Below, piece after piece: positions 29,437-42,682 of a stretch of 64,000 bases of DNA. Source of the stretch: Aralia elata (Eukaryota > Streptophyta > Magnoliopsida > Apiales > Araliaceae); contig CM068379.1 of the NCBI GenBank assembly GCA_034770075.1, positions 26,969,506 to 27,033,505 of the forward strand, written 5' to 3'. Positions within the stretch are counted from its first letter, which is position 1, and each line of letters opens with the position of its first letter. The notes beneath the pieces are model-generated. The model saw only the letters and a program-made list of their open reading frames with translations, had not been told where the DNA came from and ran no database searches. The position numbers and the translations under genes were made by a program.

Positions 29437-30752
29437 TGATGAGTAGGTTTTAACCTACGAGTTAGATACGTTTTAGCGAGATTCTTTTCAGTCTTTTAGT
29501 AGTTTAGTACCTTTTTATTTGTGTTTATATTTCTTTTGTAGGTTACGGCTGGCTGAGGATCAAAGAAAGCAAATCTGGCTGGGTGCAGGGCATTCTCGCC
29601 GGGGCGAGAAGTCCAAGTATATTTTTCTCGCCGGGGCGAGATCTCACCGGGGCGAGACTTTTGTGAAGGATTTTCTCGCCGGGGCGAGGTTGCGTCTGGT
29701 GGAAAAAAATATAGAATTTGACAATCGGGTTCTTTGAAAAGTTTAAAGCTAGGAAGGAATTCAAATGCTATTCTGATAAGGAGTCTTGAGGAGGTTATTG
29801 AGGATAAATAGGAGAATAAAACATGGATAAAAGAGAGTTTTTTTTCATTCAACTAAAAAAGGGAGATTGAAGATTGAAAGCTGAGCAAGGAGATAGAGAA
29901 TCAAGCCAAGCGTTGTGAAGAATTCAGATTGGAGGACGAAGGATTATATTGAGTTTTCTTTTAATCTTTTTATCCTTAATTTGTAATTATTTACAATGAC
30001 TTATTTTGAATTTCTAGTTTTTATTGTTAGTATGAACTAAATCTTTTCATTAAGACTGCAATTGAACCAGTTATATTGATGAATTAATTTTCTATTTAAT
30101 TTCAGTTATTCATTCAAATTGAGTTGTTTATCATATTCTATGCTTAATGTTTAAATTGTTTGGCCAACAATTATCGGAATACCTTAGGTGAATTTGGGAG
30201 ATGCAATCTAGGGTTAGAACTGAATGAGATAGCGTGTATTCTAAAATTATTTGCAAGTGTTGAATAATTAGATTTGTAAAGTGAATAGGAATATCTCTTT
30301 ACTGCACGTAACAATTGGGAATTGGTGCTTATGAATTTAATCTTGTTATTCTGCATAGGAATATCGTAGAGTTAATTGGATTAGATAGATTTATTTGATC
30401 ACTTGGAAAAGGGCTTATGAGTAAAATTGAATTCCTGTTAACAATTCTAATGAAGTGAATAACTGAATGACGTAGATATGTTGATTTATGATATATAATT
30501 GGGGAAATTGTAGTCTTAATCTTTTAAATCTGAATTTCAATCTTTGTGATAGTATTTAGTTTTCGTATTAGTTAAATTAGCTTAAATCAAACAACCAATT
30601 GGCGATTGTTTAATAGAATAGTCATAGATTAGATTGATAGTGGAAATTTAAATCGTAATAATTCCTGTGGGTTCGACACTCCTTCTTATCACTTTATTAC
30701 TTGTTGATCGTCTACACTTGCACGTAATTGTCGTTATCTAAATCGGATAACA
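29437..30752 (+). repeat. 3' LTR of element C
   Basis: 1316 bp, TGATGAG to GATAACA, flanked on the right by AACTC. Differs from 624-1924 at about ten positions and by the extra CTCACCGGGGCGAG unit near 29641-29655. Confidence 0.94.
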
Positions 30753-30984
30753 AACTCCAGGTTTATAACACAATCCACAGATGAGCGACGGATGAAGCAG
30801 TCCACCTAAAGTAGGTCCCTTCAAGTTCCTCCTTATGGATGCTTAGATAACATTCCCCACGTCTATCTTCAATCCCATGCCAATGGCGTATAACAGAACC
30901 GCCCTCTCTTTGTAGACATGAGTGATGTGCGTTGTTGGCATTAACTTAGCACAAATAAAAGCATACCAAATCTTCCCATAGCGG
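30753..30984 (-). pseudogene. Env-like ORF of element B, second fragment
   Basis: Minus strand RYGKIWYAFICAKLMPTTH ... LLYAIGMGLKIDVGNVI, then a stop where C has Glu, then ASIRRNLKG ... LLHPSLICGLC. Parallels C residues around RYGKVWYAF to PHPSLICGLC. Cut on one side by solo LTR H and on the other by element C. Confidence 0.85.
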
Positions 30985-31929
30985 TGTTGTCCGATTTCAC
31001 AATCAACAATTACGTGCAAGTATACACGATTAATAAATAATAAAGTGATAAGATAGAGTGTCGAACCCACATGAAATCTTCGTTAATAATTCCCAACTAC
31101 TAGTATTGTATCAATCCAATTTTATTTAAACAATCGCAATTTGAATAATGATTAAAGCTAATTAAATTAAAACTAAGAATACGAACTAACACAAAGGTTG
31201 AAATTCAGATATTTAAAGCTTAAGACTATAATATCCCCAATTATGCAATATAAACTAATTTATCCAATTCATCCAATTATTAAATTCAATAGAGTTGTTA
31301 ACAAGAATTTAACTTTATTTATATGCTCTTTTTCAAGTGATCAAATAAATTTATCTAACCCAATTAATTATGCGATATTCCTATGCAAAACTAAAGAATT
31401 AAATTCATTAAGCACCAATTCTCAATAGTTACATGTAACGAAGAGATATCCCTATTCACTTCACAACCCTAATTATTCATCCCATGCAAATAATTAAGAA
31501 TACATGCTATCACATTCAGATCTAACCTTAGATTTCATCTCCCGAATTCATCTAAATCATCCCGCTAATTGTTGGCCAGACAATTAATCAATAAACACAA
31601 AATATAATAGATGACTCAATTTGAATAAATAATTGTAGTTAAATAGATAATTAATCCATAAACATAAAAGGTTCAATTGTAGCCTTAATTGGAAAATTAG
31701 TTCATACTGAAAATCGAAATCATAAATCCAAAATAAGTCATCACAATTAAATTACAAATTTGAGATAGAGGATAGAAAAACTCAGTAAAAGTTCTCCAAT
31801 CTTCAAGTCTCCACTCTGAATTCCTTGCAATGCTTCCGCAGTCTTCAATCTCTAACTTCAGCTCTGTATCTCAATCTTTATGTGAGTGTTAGCATAAGTG
31901 TGTAACCCTTTTTCCATCTCTCCCTATCT

Positions 31930-31937
31930 CTTTTATA
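31930..31937 (-). promoter_or_regulatory. TATA box of solo LTR H
   Basis: TATAAAAG on the minus strand, about 360 bp into the LTR, followed by a purine-rich GAGATAGGGAGAG tract. Position and sequence fit an LTR core promoter. Confidence 0.55.
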
Positions 31938-32020
31938 GTCTCTGGATCAGATTAGTAGAACAAATCCCACTCCAATTCAACTCCTTTAAAATTAATATTT
32001 TTATTATTTCCTTCCGCGCC

Positions 32021-32120
32021 TTCTCGCCCCGGCGAAGTTAATATGCCTGATGGAATCCGCCATTGCGCGATCTCGCCTTGACGAATACAATAAGCTGTGG
32101 GGAACTCGTCCCGACGAAGA
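32021..32120 (-). repeat. Hairpin motifs in solo LTR H
   Basis: Three decayed copies: TTCTCGCCCCGGCGAA (32021-32036), TCTCGCCTTGACGA (32071-32084) and ACTCGTCCCGACGA (32104-32117). They keep the C-family pattern, and the third pairs as TCGTC/GACGA. They sit upstream of the TATA box on the minus strand. Confidence 0.65.
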
Positions 32121-32297
32121 CACTTCTTCAAAATTACCAAAATGCAACCAATTTTCTAGTTTTCCTATTTTGCCCATCCAAAGCCGCTTTCTACAAGATA
32201 AACACAAAAACAAGTAAAAAGATATTAAAAGCACTTAAAGATAGTAAAAAATAAGCCAAAGATATATCTAATTTGCACGTATAAAACCCACTCATCA

Positions 32298-32793
32298 AGC
32301 AGCTCAAGTTAGCTATCGGGAATACTATATTTCCTCTTTGACCTCTATGTGTCCACTCAGTGTCAGGCTTGCACAATTCCTGTATGATCTTCTCATAATT
32401 TGGTCCTTGCAAAACGTACCGTACAGACTGATAATACTCCAAACTCCCCAGATTGTAGTAGTCATTAATTGTTTGACTATTGAAAGACACACTTTTACCT
32501 CTGACTATTACAGTGCATTCTAGCGCGTCCAATGCATTTGCTTAAAACTCCTTGACTATAGAGGTCGCTGCCAAGTCTGGTTGGTCTATGAATGTCTCCC
32601 AACCCCGTTCTACTATCATATAATACATTTCTCTATCCAATAATTCATCTGGTCGTAAACCACGCTCGAGCGTTAATGACTTACTTGCTAAGTAGGTATC
32701 AAACTTTGACGCCGCCTCGACGTTTACAAAATGTTGCCTATCAAAAGGTCTTAAAGATGAAGAACTTGCCCCTCTTTGATGTTTGGCAGACAT
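32298..32793 (-). pseudogene. Env-like ORF of element B, first fragment
   Basis: Starts ATG at 32793 on the minus strand (MSAKHQRGASSSSLRPFDRQ), matching MAPKRHRGEGSSSTPTRPYD of C. IVERGWETFIDQPDLA and TVIVRGKSVSFNSQTIND follow, then FPIANLS at the H insertion. A stop after VKEF (about 32541) breaks the frame; the next stretch resumes downstream. The insertions of H, C and K make this a fossil. Confidence 0.88.
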
Positions 32794-33356
32794 TGGGATA
32801 GAAGCTCAATCTATTGCCCCAAACAAAACTACAACAAATAACTAACAACTGTGCACAATTTTCTTTGCGACAAATTATCATACATGTGGCGTGCACCAAT
32901 TTAAACACCCATCACAATAACTCCCCCAAACTTGGTTGATACCACCCACTAAAATATTTGTTTCCTTACTCAATAGATGGAATTAAAATCAACCAATAAA
33001 CCAAATTGGGCCAACACAAACCCAAAGCACAACCAACAAAATCCACTCTAGATTGAAGCAATAAACAAAAATACCCAATGTGGTTTACCCATTAAATACG
33101 CAATAACTTAACTTTATTACCTCAATGGATGAAAATGATGCCCAAATATGAATGTTGACCCACTGATGACTTCAATCTCTTGAATGCAATCCGTTGGTGT
33201 GAGAAGAGTAAATGGGATTGGGGTTTTAGTAATGGAGATTAGGTCCACTTTGAATAAGACTAGAAGTAGAGATGGATTTGGATTAGGAATGATAGTGTTG
33301 AATTAGGGTTAGGAGAGATGTATTAGGATTATTTAGTGTAAGAGTATTAGGACTGG
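32794..33356 (-). other. Post-pol region of B upstream of its env-like ORF
   Basis: No domain. AAGTTTGGGGGAG (32921-32933 as reverse complement) is a polypurine-like tract ahead of the env-like start, in the same relative place as the 26633 tract of C. 33352-33356 ACTGG is the left flank of element E. Confidence 0.55.
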
Positions 33357-35969
33357 TATGACGCCCCCCCAAATTCTCTACACTCCCTGTAGTAGATTTG
33401 GTGCTCACGCTAAACTAATCAACTATAAATATTCTATAATATATAACTTTTATCTATCCAAGGTTCACAGTATCCCATAACAGATAGTAGTTCTCGTAAG
33501 AACATTATTTGTGTTTGGATACCCTCACTTGGATGTATAAATTTATATCTTATGGATATCTCTTTCATATCAATAGTTCCTATCTATCTAACATTCATAG
33601 TATTAATGATAATATTGTTCTTGGAACCGAGGGGCGCATTCCGGTAAAGGTGGCACCTTACCGGCGCTCATTAAGTGTAATCTCAGTGCTTACAGAACTC
33701 CCAATATTATTCAAATACCCTCATTCAGATGTATAGTTCATATGGATACTGCACTAAATCAAATGCTACTTTCTAGAATGTAAATACAACGCATTCGATA
33801 TAACAAAAGATGAGAATATATATTTCATAACCTTAAATTTGATTACATCGTTCTCAGTACCATGTTCTTATTACAACAAAGTCTTATAAGACTTGAATTT
33901 ATTAAAACAGTAATATAATACTAATTAACACGGCTTCTTTCCATTGTTCGTCCCTAAAGTTATGGGATTATGACCTAAAACTGCAAAGGAAAGTTTTATG
34001 CAAGGATGAACTATAGAATGCTCAGCAAGTTTATTCAAAAATGTAAACACAATGTGTTTGATTTGAAGGAAGTTCAACGATTTTGCCTAATTGAGGGTTC
34101 AATACATGAACCATGTGTTTCAACCAGTTCTGTCAGTCTTCAATGACTTAGAAAAGCTTTGTTCATATATCTTATAGGGGATTAACCTATTCGATATCCT
34201 AGGAGTATGCATATCATCCTAATCGTGCCCAACATGCACTTGCTGTCAATATATTATCGACAATAACAACCTATATAGGGTGTTTGTATACTCAGTATAA
34301 GATGTCATACCAAACAATTTGGCTTGACACAACAATTTATGCTCGGATAAACAATATATGAATAATAATTCATTTCTTAAGTTATGCTGAATCAAGAAGC
34401 AATAACTTCACAACAATTGATAACAAGATGTATAAGACTTGCATAAAGGTAACAAGGTTTGGAGACTTGCCTGTGCGTAGTACGTTTAGTTTACGCTATC
34501 TATCTACATCACGTAGTCTATTTATGTCTATTCATATCAATAATAAGCGTTAGAATTTATAATACCACGTATCGAATTGAACTAGTCAAGTATCGTTAAG
34601 GTTCGGCGTTGATTCGGCCTTGCAAAGTTAGGATAAAATGGACTTTGTTACATACTTGTAACCAAAAATATCTTTTAAGTTTTATTTCGGGTATCATAAC
34701 CGCTTATAAATAAGACTTCTTCTACTATACATGAAATAATTTCAGCATTATAACTCGTTATAGTTGAATATTTTTCAACTATATTTAAAATAAATTGAGC
34801 ATTATAACTGCTTGCAAAATGAATATTCGTTTACTATATTTGAAATAAATTGGGTATTATAACTGCTTATAAAATGAATATTCGGCTATTATTTTTGAGA
34901 TAATTTCAGCATTATAACTACTTATAAAATGAATATTCTTACTAAATACTTGAATAAAAGGGGACATAGTAACTGTAATGATCGCAAATTTTCGGATAAT
35001 TCAAATATTTATTATTCATGTTACGAATTACTTGAACCAATTTGTGTTTGGTAGAATAGTTGGAAATAATATTTAATTAAATTAAAGGGAGTCTCAATGA
35101 TAGAATTATTAAATTGATGGACTACCCTAAGTTATTTAATAACTAGAATTTGATGAATAATTAATTATTAAATATTCAATTATTTTGAATATAGTAAATT
35201 AATTAATATTACCTATTAATTAATAAGGATAATGTGAGATACAATTAATAATATTTAATAGTTCCGTTAGTAAATAAATAATAAGTGACTAGTTAAATTT
35301 ATTTAATTAACTAAGTAACATTAATTTGGGACAAGAATTATGGGACATATCCCATTTTATTTCCAACCGCGGTTTGCAACTTAGGAAGAGAAAAATTGAA
35401 TTAAAATAAGTTGGGATGAATAGTAAACTCATCCTTAGCCATATAAGGATTTTCCTGCGGGATTTCTTGCCGGATTTCTATGGCTAAAGATAGCAGCGGC
35501 GTTGCCCATCGTCTTCTTCTTGTTTCCACTAGTTAACTAAATCGGGCAAAAGCTTGGCACGGTTAATAAATTGGCTATAAATTAGAAACCCAACTTCTCC
35601 TTCAGTGGTGTCTGAGGTTGTAAAAATCCACTGATAGAGGGATTAAGAGCTTGGGGAGAGAAGGCAATTTGAAGGAAGGGAATTGGCGCACGAATGATCC
35701 CTGGCTACATCGTTTACTACGGAAAGAAGAGAAGAACGACAACTAAGTCTAGGAGGTAACCATTTCCCTGTTACAGTACACCTTCGTTGCGAATTATTAC
35801 GAACACTCTGTTTTATACTTGGAATTAATTCCTCAAATTAGGTGTATAAAACTTATAATTAATAGTAATATGTAGTTAATATTGAGTTATGCATGCTTGG
35901 AAATTAGTTTTAATGATTAAAATTCGAAGAAGGCCATGAAAATGAAACGAGGATGGCGACTCTGGTTCG

Positions 35970-36191
35970 TCACGCTGCAGCACCAGCGGTGACACCACAG
36001 CATCATGAGCCATGGGTCTCATGCCGCAGCGTCAGCGTTGCGCCACAACGTCGCGCCTATGGGCCCTGACACTGCAGCACCATGCCTTCTGCTTAATCCT
36101 CATGCTGCAGCGTCGACGCGTGTCAACAACGGGTCAGGACGGGACTCACGCCGCAGCGTGGAGTCCAGTTCTAAGCCTCGCGCCGCGGCGC
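35970..36191 (+). repeat. GC-rich palindromic motif array in F
   Basis: About six copies in a 220-bp GC-rich island in AT-rich DNA: CACGCTGCAGCACC (35970), ATGCCGCAGCGT (36021), ACACTGCAGCACC (36070), CATGCTGCAGCGTC (36101), CACGCCGCAGCGTG (36147, arms CACGC/GCGTG), GCGCCGCGGCGC (36180, fully palindromic). An 85-codon frame across it is Ala/Ser-rich and looks accidental. Confidence 0.7.
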
Positions 36192-36698
36192 AACTCCCGT
36201 GTTTTTGGCCGGGTCGGTCAGACCGGATCGGTTCAGGTCGAGCCGTGCAGATAAAGTATTAAACAATTTTAATTTAATTAATAATTAAGAATTTAAAATT
36301 GTTATTTAGGTAATATTAATTAATAATTAGTAATTATTATTTAATTAATATTAAATAATAATTATGTATAAATGTAGTTAGATTAATTGTTTATTATTCT
36401 GATTAATATTAAATAATAAGTAAGGATAACTAATTGGACATTGTTTAATTAATGTTAAATTAGGATAATTAGTTGATTAATTATTTGACTATTATTTGTT
36501 AATCACTAAGCAAATGAGGTTAATAGCGAAACTATTTATTATTAGTTTTGAATAATTAATAAACTCAATTAGTTATTCGTTAGTTAATTATATTTTGTTG
36601 AACCTTAAATGCTTAATTGTATATCAAGTATTAACCAGAATGGTGTAGTCTTAAGGCAAAAATTGATTAACTTGGTTACAACTTACGTTTGGTTTCCA

Positions 36699-36713
36699 GG
36701 GGGCGCTGCCCCC
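36699..36713 (+). other. GGGGGC-GCT-GCCCCC stem in F
   Basis: Perfect 6-bp GC arms with a 3-base loop, followed by TTAGACCCCCGCC. A strong isolated hairpin in AT-rich surroundings; role unknown. Confidence 0.6.
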
Positions 36714-37552
36714 TTAGACCCCCGCCAGCTCACCGGGGAGCGAGACCCCCGACTGGATAGTCGTAGTGGCAATCAATGTGCTTTAATGATGCTACGTCTG
36801 TTTTGAATCTAGTCTTTATGTGACTAATTGTTATACGAATATGTACTTAATTGTGTAGGATTTTAAGGAGCGTGTGTTGTAAAATTGTAGCAGACGCACC
36901 AGACAAGTTCCCTAACGGTTGTCTAACCCTTGTGTTGGTCAAGTTTCCTATCCTAGCTCAAATTATTTATTAAGCAAGTTTTTCCCTAACCTTACTCGAG
37001 TTAATTATTTAAGCTGGAACTTTACTTCCAAGCACGCTCTAAGTGGTTTAATTTCTTTACGATTATTCCACATTGATATTATTGTGATCCGCACTTGGTG
37101 CAATTTAGCTCGTACATCATTTAACTTGTGCCTTAATTAAAGTTATATATTGTATGAACTGTTTAGAGTTAAGTCTAAGCCATTGTTCGGCTAGACATAA
37201 GCATATTTAATAAAAGCTTTCCAAGCCATTCTTGGACTAATATGAACACCCGAAAAATATAGGGGAGTACCCCACGTATCTAAATGTAAGATACAAGAAC
37301 AGAAATTAAATGTTATGCATACACGTAGAGTACTGGAGGCTAATCCCCTCGAGTACGTATTTCTGAGCCAGTAACCAAATGATCAATTAGCTATTGATTC
37401 CATTGGAAGTGTATTGTTCATGGTCTACATTGACTATCGTTTATTTTAAAAGCAGTTATTATTCTTGCTTTCATTATTCTCTTCATTGAATCGTTTCCAA
37501 ATATTTCTTTCATTCATGATATTTATCATTTCTTGCTGTTATTTAAACTTGC

Positions 37553-37568
37553 TGAGCAAACTAGTTGC
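37553..37568 (+). other. LTR 3' module of F, first part (split by G)
   Basis: TGAGCAA (37553-37559), loop ACTAG, TTGC at the G insertion; TCA resumes at 42899, giving stem TGAGCAA/TTGCTCA. After G, ATTGCAG ends at 42930 and the frame VKPETSGKDKGKEKMKY with TAG at 42981-42983 follows. Confidence 0.6.
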
Positions 37569-40181
37569 TGTAATAACCCAAGATTTTCGATATATTAAAA
37601 TAAGAAATTTTGCGTATGAATTTTTTTTTTCATAATAAAATTATTTTTATTATATATTAAAGCAAGTATGGGAACGTGTGCAAGGAAAGAAATGTGATTA
37701 TGTAATATGTACATATATATTTATTTTATATATGGTTTCAAGTAAATTTCTTATTAAAGAAATAGTTGATAATAATAAATTATATTCTGTTAATAAGTTA
37801 ATTTTTATATTAAAGATTTATGATTATTTATAAAAATATGATTACTATATTATTTGAATGATAAATGTATATTTTAAGAAATGAATTATTAATATTATTA
37901 TTACTATGATTATTTCCTTATGATAGGAATTTGCAAGATTAGTCAATTTATTTTAAATTGACTAAGTATGGTAAATGCGACATAGATAAAGGGATGATCA
38001 AAACACTAATTTGATCTATGATTATGAATTTTAAATGATTAATACAATTATTGTTACAATTGTATTTAAAATGGATGTATGTGTATTATGAATAATAAGA
38101 ATTCATTTTCTTAAGGAAATTGAATACTAAATATAAGTATTGATTATAATGGAATGTATGTATGTACAACATGTGGTTCAATGTGTATGATAATTATTTA
38201 TCAATGATGATAAATATGTTATGACTTATGTGACTAATGTATGTGACTAATTGTTAGTTATGTATAGCCCACTAATAGTTATTTAAATTAGTGGACTAAC
38301 CTAAGAATATTCATATTAAACAATTGATAAGATAGTTAGTTAATTAAATATTCAATTAAAGTGAATATAGTAAGTGAATAAATTTTTGTACATTAATTAA
38401 TATGGGTATTAATTAATGAAGACTATGTGATATATGAATGGTTAATTTTTATAGTCCAATTAGTAAGGAAAACTAGTGGACTAGCTTAATTAATTTAGTA
38501 ACCAAGCTCACTCATTTATTTAATTATGGACTTGGATAATTAATGTGTGGACTAATTAAATTAGCCCAACACTTATTTTATTAGTAACCAAGCATGGATT
38601 AAAAATATTTAGAAACTAATGGCCCAAACTAATTAAATGTGAGCACAAGTCATTTAAAACAAAGCCCCATTTGTTAGCCCACTTAGGAGATATTTTTGTC
38701 AACTTAATTATTATATTAAAGCAATCAATAAAGGACTAAAAATATGGGACAAGAATGAAGAGGCCAGCCGACATGGTGTAAACATATGGGTGAGGTGTTG
38801 ATATTTTATAGCTTGCTTGTAAAGGAGAATAAGAAGTACAAAATGCAATTATAGCACATCAACAAGTTGTCAAAAATGTGTAAGAAGTGTGCTTCCTAAT
38901 GATGGCAAAATGAATAGATATAATTCATATATCTATATGTTATGCAAGTATTAGTTTAGTAAAAGTAAAAAAGTTACTTGTTCATCCTATTTCTCTCTCT
39001 TCTCTCACTTTCTATTTTGTTAAAGAAAGAAACTAAAGAGAGAGAAAGGGGAGAGGGGCAGCAGCCATGGAGGAAGAAAAGAGAGAGTTTTTGGTGTGCT
39101 CTAACTCCATAAACAAAGCTTAGGAAGAAGGAGAAGGAAAATTAAGCAAGTGTAAAATTTTCTCTAACTTTAATAAAGTGTATTTTCATTTGTTTTGGGT
39201 GTGATTTGTGTGATATGAAGTTTATGATCTCGAGGTCTAAAACCTTAGATCTATATGTTAGTAAGTGTTTTATGTTTAGATCTAACCCTTTTGAATGCCA
39301 AAAGTTGGATCAAAAGAAAGACAAGCAAAACTATTTTCTAAATGGTTAGAAAACCCTAACTTTTCATCACTTTGTAAGTGTATAACTTGAGATCCGTAAA
39401 CTCTTTTTACGATCCGTCAAAGAGTGGTAACTACAAAACCGAAATGGTAGAACTCAAAAATAGTTGGTACAAAATTCGTATGGACTGTTTTGGTACAAAG
39501 AGTCCACTTTTTCTCAAAAAACTGGAATGAGGCTGCTGACTGTTGGGATCCAGGGACAGTTTCGTCTATTGTTTATGCTCTAAAATTTCTAGAAAATTTT
39601 GGAATGGTAATATGGGAAGTTATGTGAGTCCTGTAAATATTTGAAGATTTTTGACCATGTATAATGAAAGTTATGGATTTTATCGTGAAGGACTATTTTC
39701 AAAAGTATTCTTGAATAACTCTTTGTGGTTAACCCCAACAATTATGAAATTATTACTGGGAGTATATGTATATAACAGGAATATACTCTGAAAATTTCAA
39801 GATTTTTGGATGTAATTTCGATTTATGAAAAATATAGCAATATTTGGCTATTTTGGACTATTTAAATATAGTAAATGGATTTTAAAAATTCCGGGAAAAA
39901 TATATTTTCATAAGGGGACTATATATAGTCTATTTACAGAAAAGAAATGATTTTGAAGTTGTTTTGCTATTTTTCGTGTAAATGATGAAGTTATGTATAA
40001 ATGAATTTAATTAATTATGTGAAGTTGAAAATTTAAAAAAAATGAGATTTTAGGACTTGAGAACCTTAAATATGGTTCATACAGATTTTTGACATGGATT
40101 CAGTCATTTGTGAGGTGGTATAATGTTTATGGCATTTTAGATCGATTAAATGAATTATTTAATAAAATAGAAAACAGTTTG

Positions 40182-40568
40182 AATCCAGCTAGCTGAATTA
40201 GTGAATCCAGTTAGCTGAATTAGTGAATCCAGTTTGCTGAATAGTGTAATTCAGTTTGCTGAATTAAATAAAGTGAATCTAGTTTGCTGTATTGTAGAAT
40301 AGTTCAAATCCAGGTTACTGGATTGGAAAATAGTTTGCCGAATTAGTGAATCTAGTTTGCTGCATTGAAAGTTAGTGAATCTAGGTTGCTGGATTATAAG
40401 ATAGTTTGAATCCAGGTTGTTGGATTGCAAAAATAGTTGGCTGAATTGAATAGTTTGAATCCAGTGTGCTGGATTGTAATCCAGGTTGGAATCTAGTTTG
40501 CTAGATTGGAATCCAGTTTGCTGGATTGCCATCTTGTTTGCTGGATTTGGAATCCAGTTTGCTGGATT
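40182..40568 (+). repeat. Array of AATCCAG-TTTG-CTGGATT hairpins in G
   Basis: Some 15 irregular copies of an 18-bp inverted repeat (7-bp arms, 4-bp loop), spaced about 20-30 bp. Perfect copies: AATCCAGTTTGCTGGATT (40510-40527, 40551-40568). Paired variants keep the stem: AATTCAGTTTGCTGAATT (40248-40265) and AATCTAGTTTGCTAGATT (40490-40507). Copies with one altered arm also occur. No ORF explains the pattern. Confidence 0.9.
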
Positions 40569-41041
40569 GGGTATTTAACCTACAGAATCATAATGAAAGA
40601 CTTATATAATGAAAAGACTTAGTGTTAATTCATAAAGTAGTGGTACAGTCGTACTCTTTAATAGTCGATGTATAGTATCTAGGCTAAACAATTCCTTCAG
40701 GGAGCGGAGGTATATACGAACTGGCAACCGATCTAACTCACTGTGAAAACAGTGTAGACGAGACGGAAACTAGTTTGTTGGTTGTTTGTGGGAAACCACT
40801 CAGTATACTATATTGAACACTGTTAAAGACTCGATGTGTGCTAACTTTAGAATTGAATGCGTATGGTGTTAATGTGTTATCCAATATTTGATTATGTGGT
40901 TGAATGTTAGATAATTTACTTGTAAAGAAGTGATATTATAAGGTATAATATGATTGGCTGACTGAAAGATCGATCTTATGAATGATAGGTCTTTCAAAAG
41001 AAGTCATATTAAATTGCGTAGCAGTAGTCAACGACCAAGGC

Positions 41042-41232
41042 AAGTATCTGAACCCTATGCACTACTTTTATTCTGTGCAAACAGGTATATGTTATACATG
41101 GTTCATGTTGTATTCAAATCTTACTGTTATTCTGCTAAGCAAGTTTCTAACTTACACAACTTCTTTTATTGTGCAAGTATCTAAACCTTATGCACTACTT
41201 TTATTTTGTGCAAACAGGTATATGTTATGCTA
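41042..41232 (+). repeat. Direct duplication of about 56 bp in G
   Basis: AAGTATCTGAACCCTATGCA ... ACAGGTATATGTTAT (41041-41096) recurs with few changes at 41175-41231. Spacer is about 80 bp. No function seen. Confidence 0.8.
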
Positions 41233-42574
41233 GTTCCTAACTCAACATGAGTTATCAATTTCAAAGCATGCTCATGAATAATTATTGTTAATTATTCATA
41301 TCCATAATGATCTTTATTATTCGTTTATGCAATTATCGTAACCCTTTGCATTTACTTTATGCAATGGATCCATATGTTATGCCAGTATTCTTAAACTTTG
41401 TTCAAGCTATCTATTGATTTCAAATGTCTCGATATTGTCTCATGTGATGCATTTATAATCCAAATTATTCTGTTCTTTGTGCAAATGTCCTCACTTGTAC
41501 AAATTGTTATGATTATTATAAATTCGAAATTTCCTTCGATTCGTTCATTATTAAAACTATCTCATTACTGAATTGCTATAACTCGTATTGAAAATTTGTA
41601 TTCTAAGTTTGGTTATACAAGTGTCCCCACTTGTATGAACTATTGTACATTATCAATTACCCTTGAATTCGAAATTCGTTGACAAATTCTGATACATACT
41701 ATTAAATTTCGGTATGTATACCTAGTCTAAAGATTGTCTACGCTATTTGACCAGCTAGACCTAATTCGAAAAGCATTGTTGAACAGTAATTAGAGTTCTC
41801 TATTTATGAACTGTTTATTAGCCATGTCTCAGCTAATTATTTTCGGCTAGACTAATATTAAATTGATATCGCATGAAACGTTCTATTATTGGAACTAATT
41901 CGTTATTAAAGATATATGCCATTTGATTCGGCTAGATCAAATTGTTATAATATGTTGAACTCAAAATATTTCTTTGAAAGCAATCCAAACCATATTGATG
42001 TGGTACGGACTCATGATGTAAGACTGAGATGAACAACCCTGAAAAATAAATCAGGGGAAACTTTATTGTCGGTAACCCGACCGCGCGCTATGTTTGAGAA
42101 TTATGCATAATCTCGGGTACAATGAGGCTGATCCCCTTACGTACTTGCAGAAGAGTAAAGTTTAGTTTTTATAGCTAACTTTTACTCTTGAGGTAGTCAG
42201 TAATAAAATAACTGATGATTCCTCTAGCAGTTCTTGATCCATTTGTGATCACTCAACATGAAATATGGGAATAACCCTATGTATTGAATATTATCGCATA
42301 ATTGCTAATCCTTCATAATCAATTGAATATTATTGAATCTTCGAAAGAATATTAACTCTTTCATTCTTGATGTATTACTCTGCATGAAATTCAAGAAAAT
42401 TCTTGTTACTTGAAATGACTTATTGTTCAGTCATTTCAAAGAAATCTTAAAATGATTTGATATGTTGTTAAGAATAGTTTCAAATGACATCACCACTATT
42501 GATTCATGGTATAAGTAGTCCTCAAAGAAAACATTTACTTCTTTCAGCGCATTATTATTAATTATTATTACTTG

Positions 42575-42682
42575 CTGAGCAATTAAGTGCTCATTCTTGC
42601 TTTGACTTAAATGTTTTCAGCTAAGTGTGATCGACCAGTAGGCTCTGGCAAAGACAAGGGCAAAGGAAAGCTCAAGGATTAG
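42575..42682 (+). other. LTR 3' module of G
   Basis: TGAGCA/TGCTCA stem (42576-42581, 42588-42593), TTTTCAG acceptor-like end at 42620, then frame AKCDRPVGSGKDKGKGKLKD and TAG at 42680-42682. Same arrangement as K, F and J. Confidence 0.55.

Larger units (their letters stand above)
624..30752 (+). mobile_element. Athila-lineage Ty3/gypsy retrotransposon (element C), with element D inserted
   Basis: Two near-identical LTRs (624-1924 and 29437-30752) start TGATGAG and end in CA, flanked by perfect 5-bp duplications AACTC (619-623 and 30753-30757). Internal order is Asp-type primer site, gag, protease, reverse transcriptase, RNase H, integrase, a hairpin array, an env-like ORF, then the polypurine tract, which is the Athila plan. 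Element D (18.3 kb) interrupts gag; without it C is about 11.8 kb. By eye the two LTRs differ at about ten substitutions plus one indel of about 15 bp, so the insertion is young. Confidence 0.95.
30985..32297 (-). mobile_element. Athila solo LTR (element H)
   Basis: 1313 bp on the minus strand, TGATGAGTGGG (from 32297) to CGGACAACA (30985). It is related to but clearly diverged from the C LTR. Flanks are CCGCT (30980-30984) and CTGCT (32298-32302) read on the minus strand, one mismatch; removing the LTR and one flank restores NLS-RYG of the env-like frame. No internal domain is present, so this is a solo LTR left by LTR-LTR recombination. Confidence 0.9.

Noticed and set aside
36005..36262. 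85-codon ORF in F
   Set aside because: It is GC-rich because of the motif array; Ala/Ser-rich, no start context or homologue evident, and two overlapping frames are equally open.
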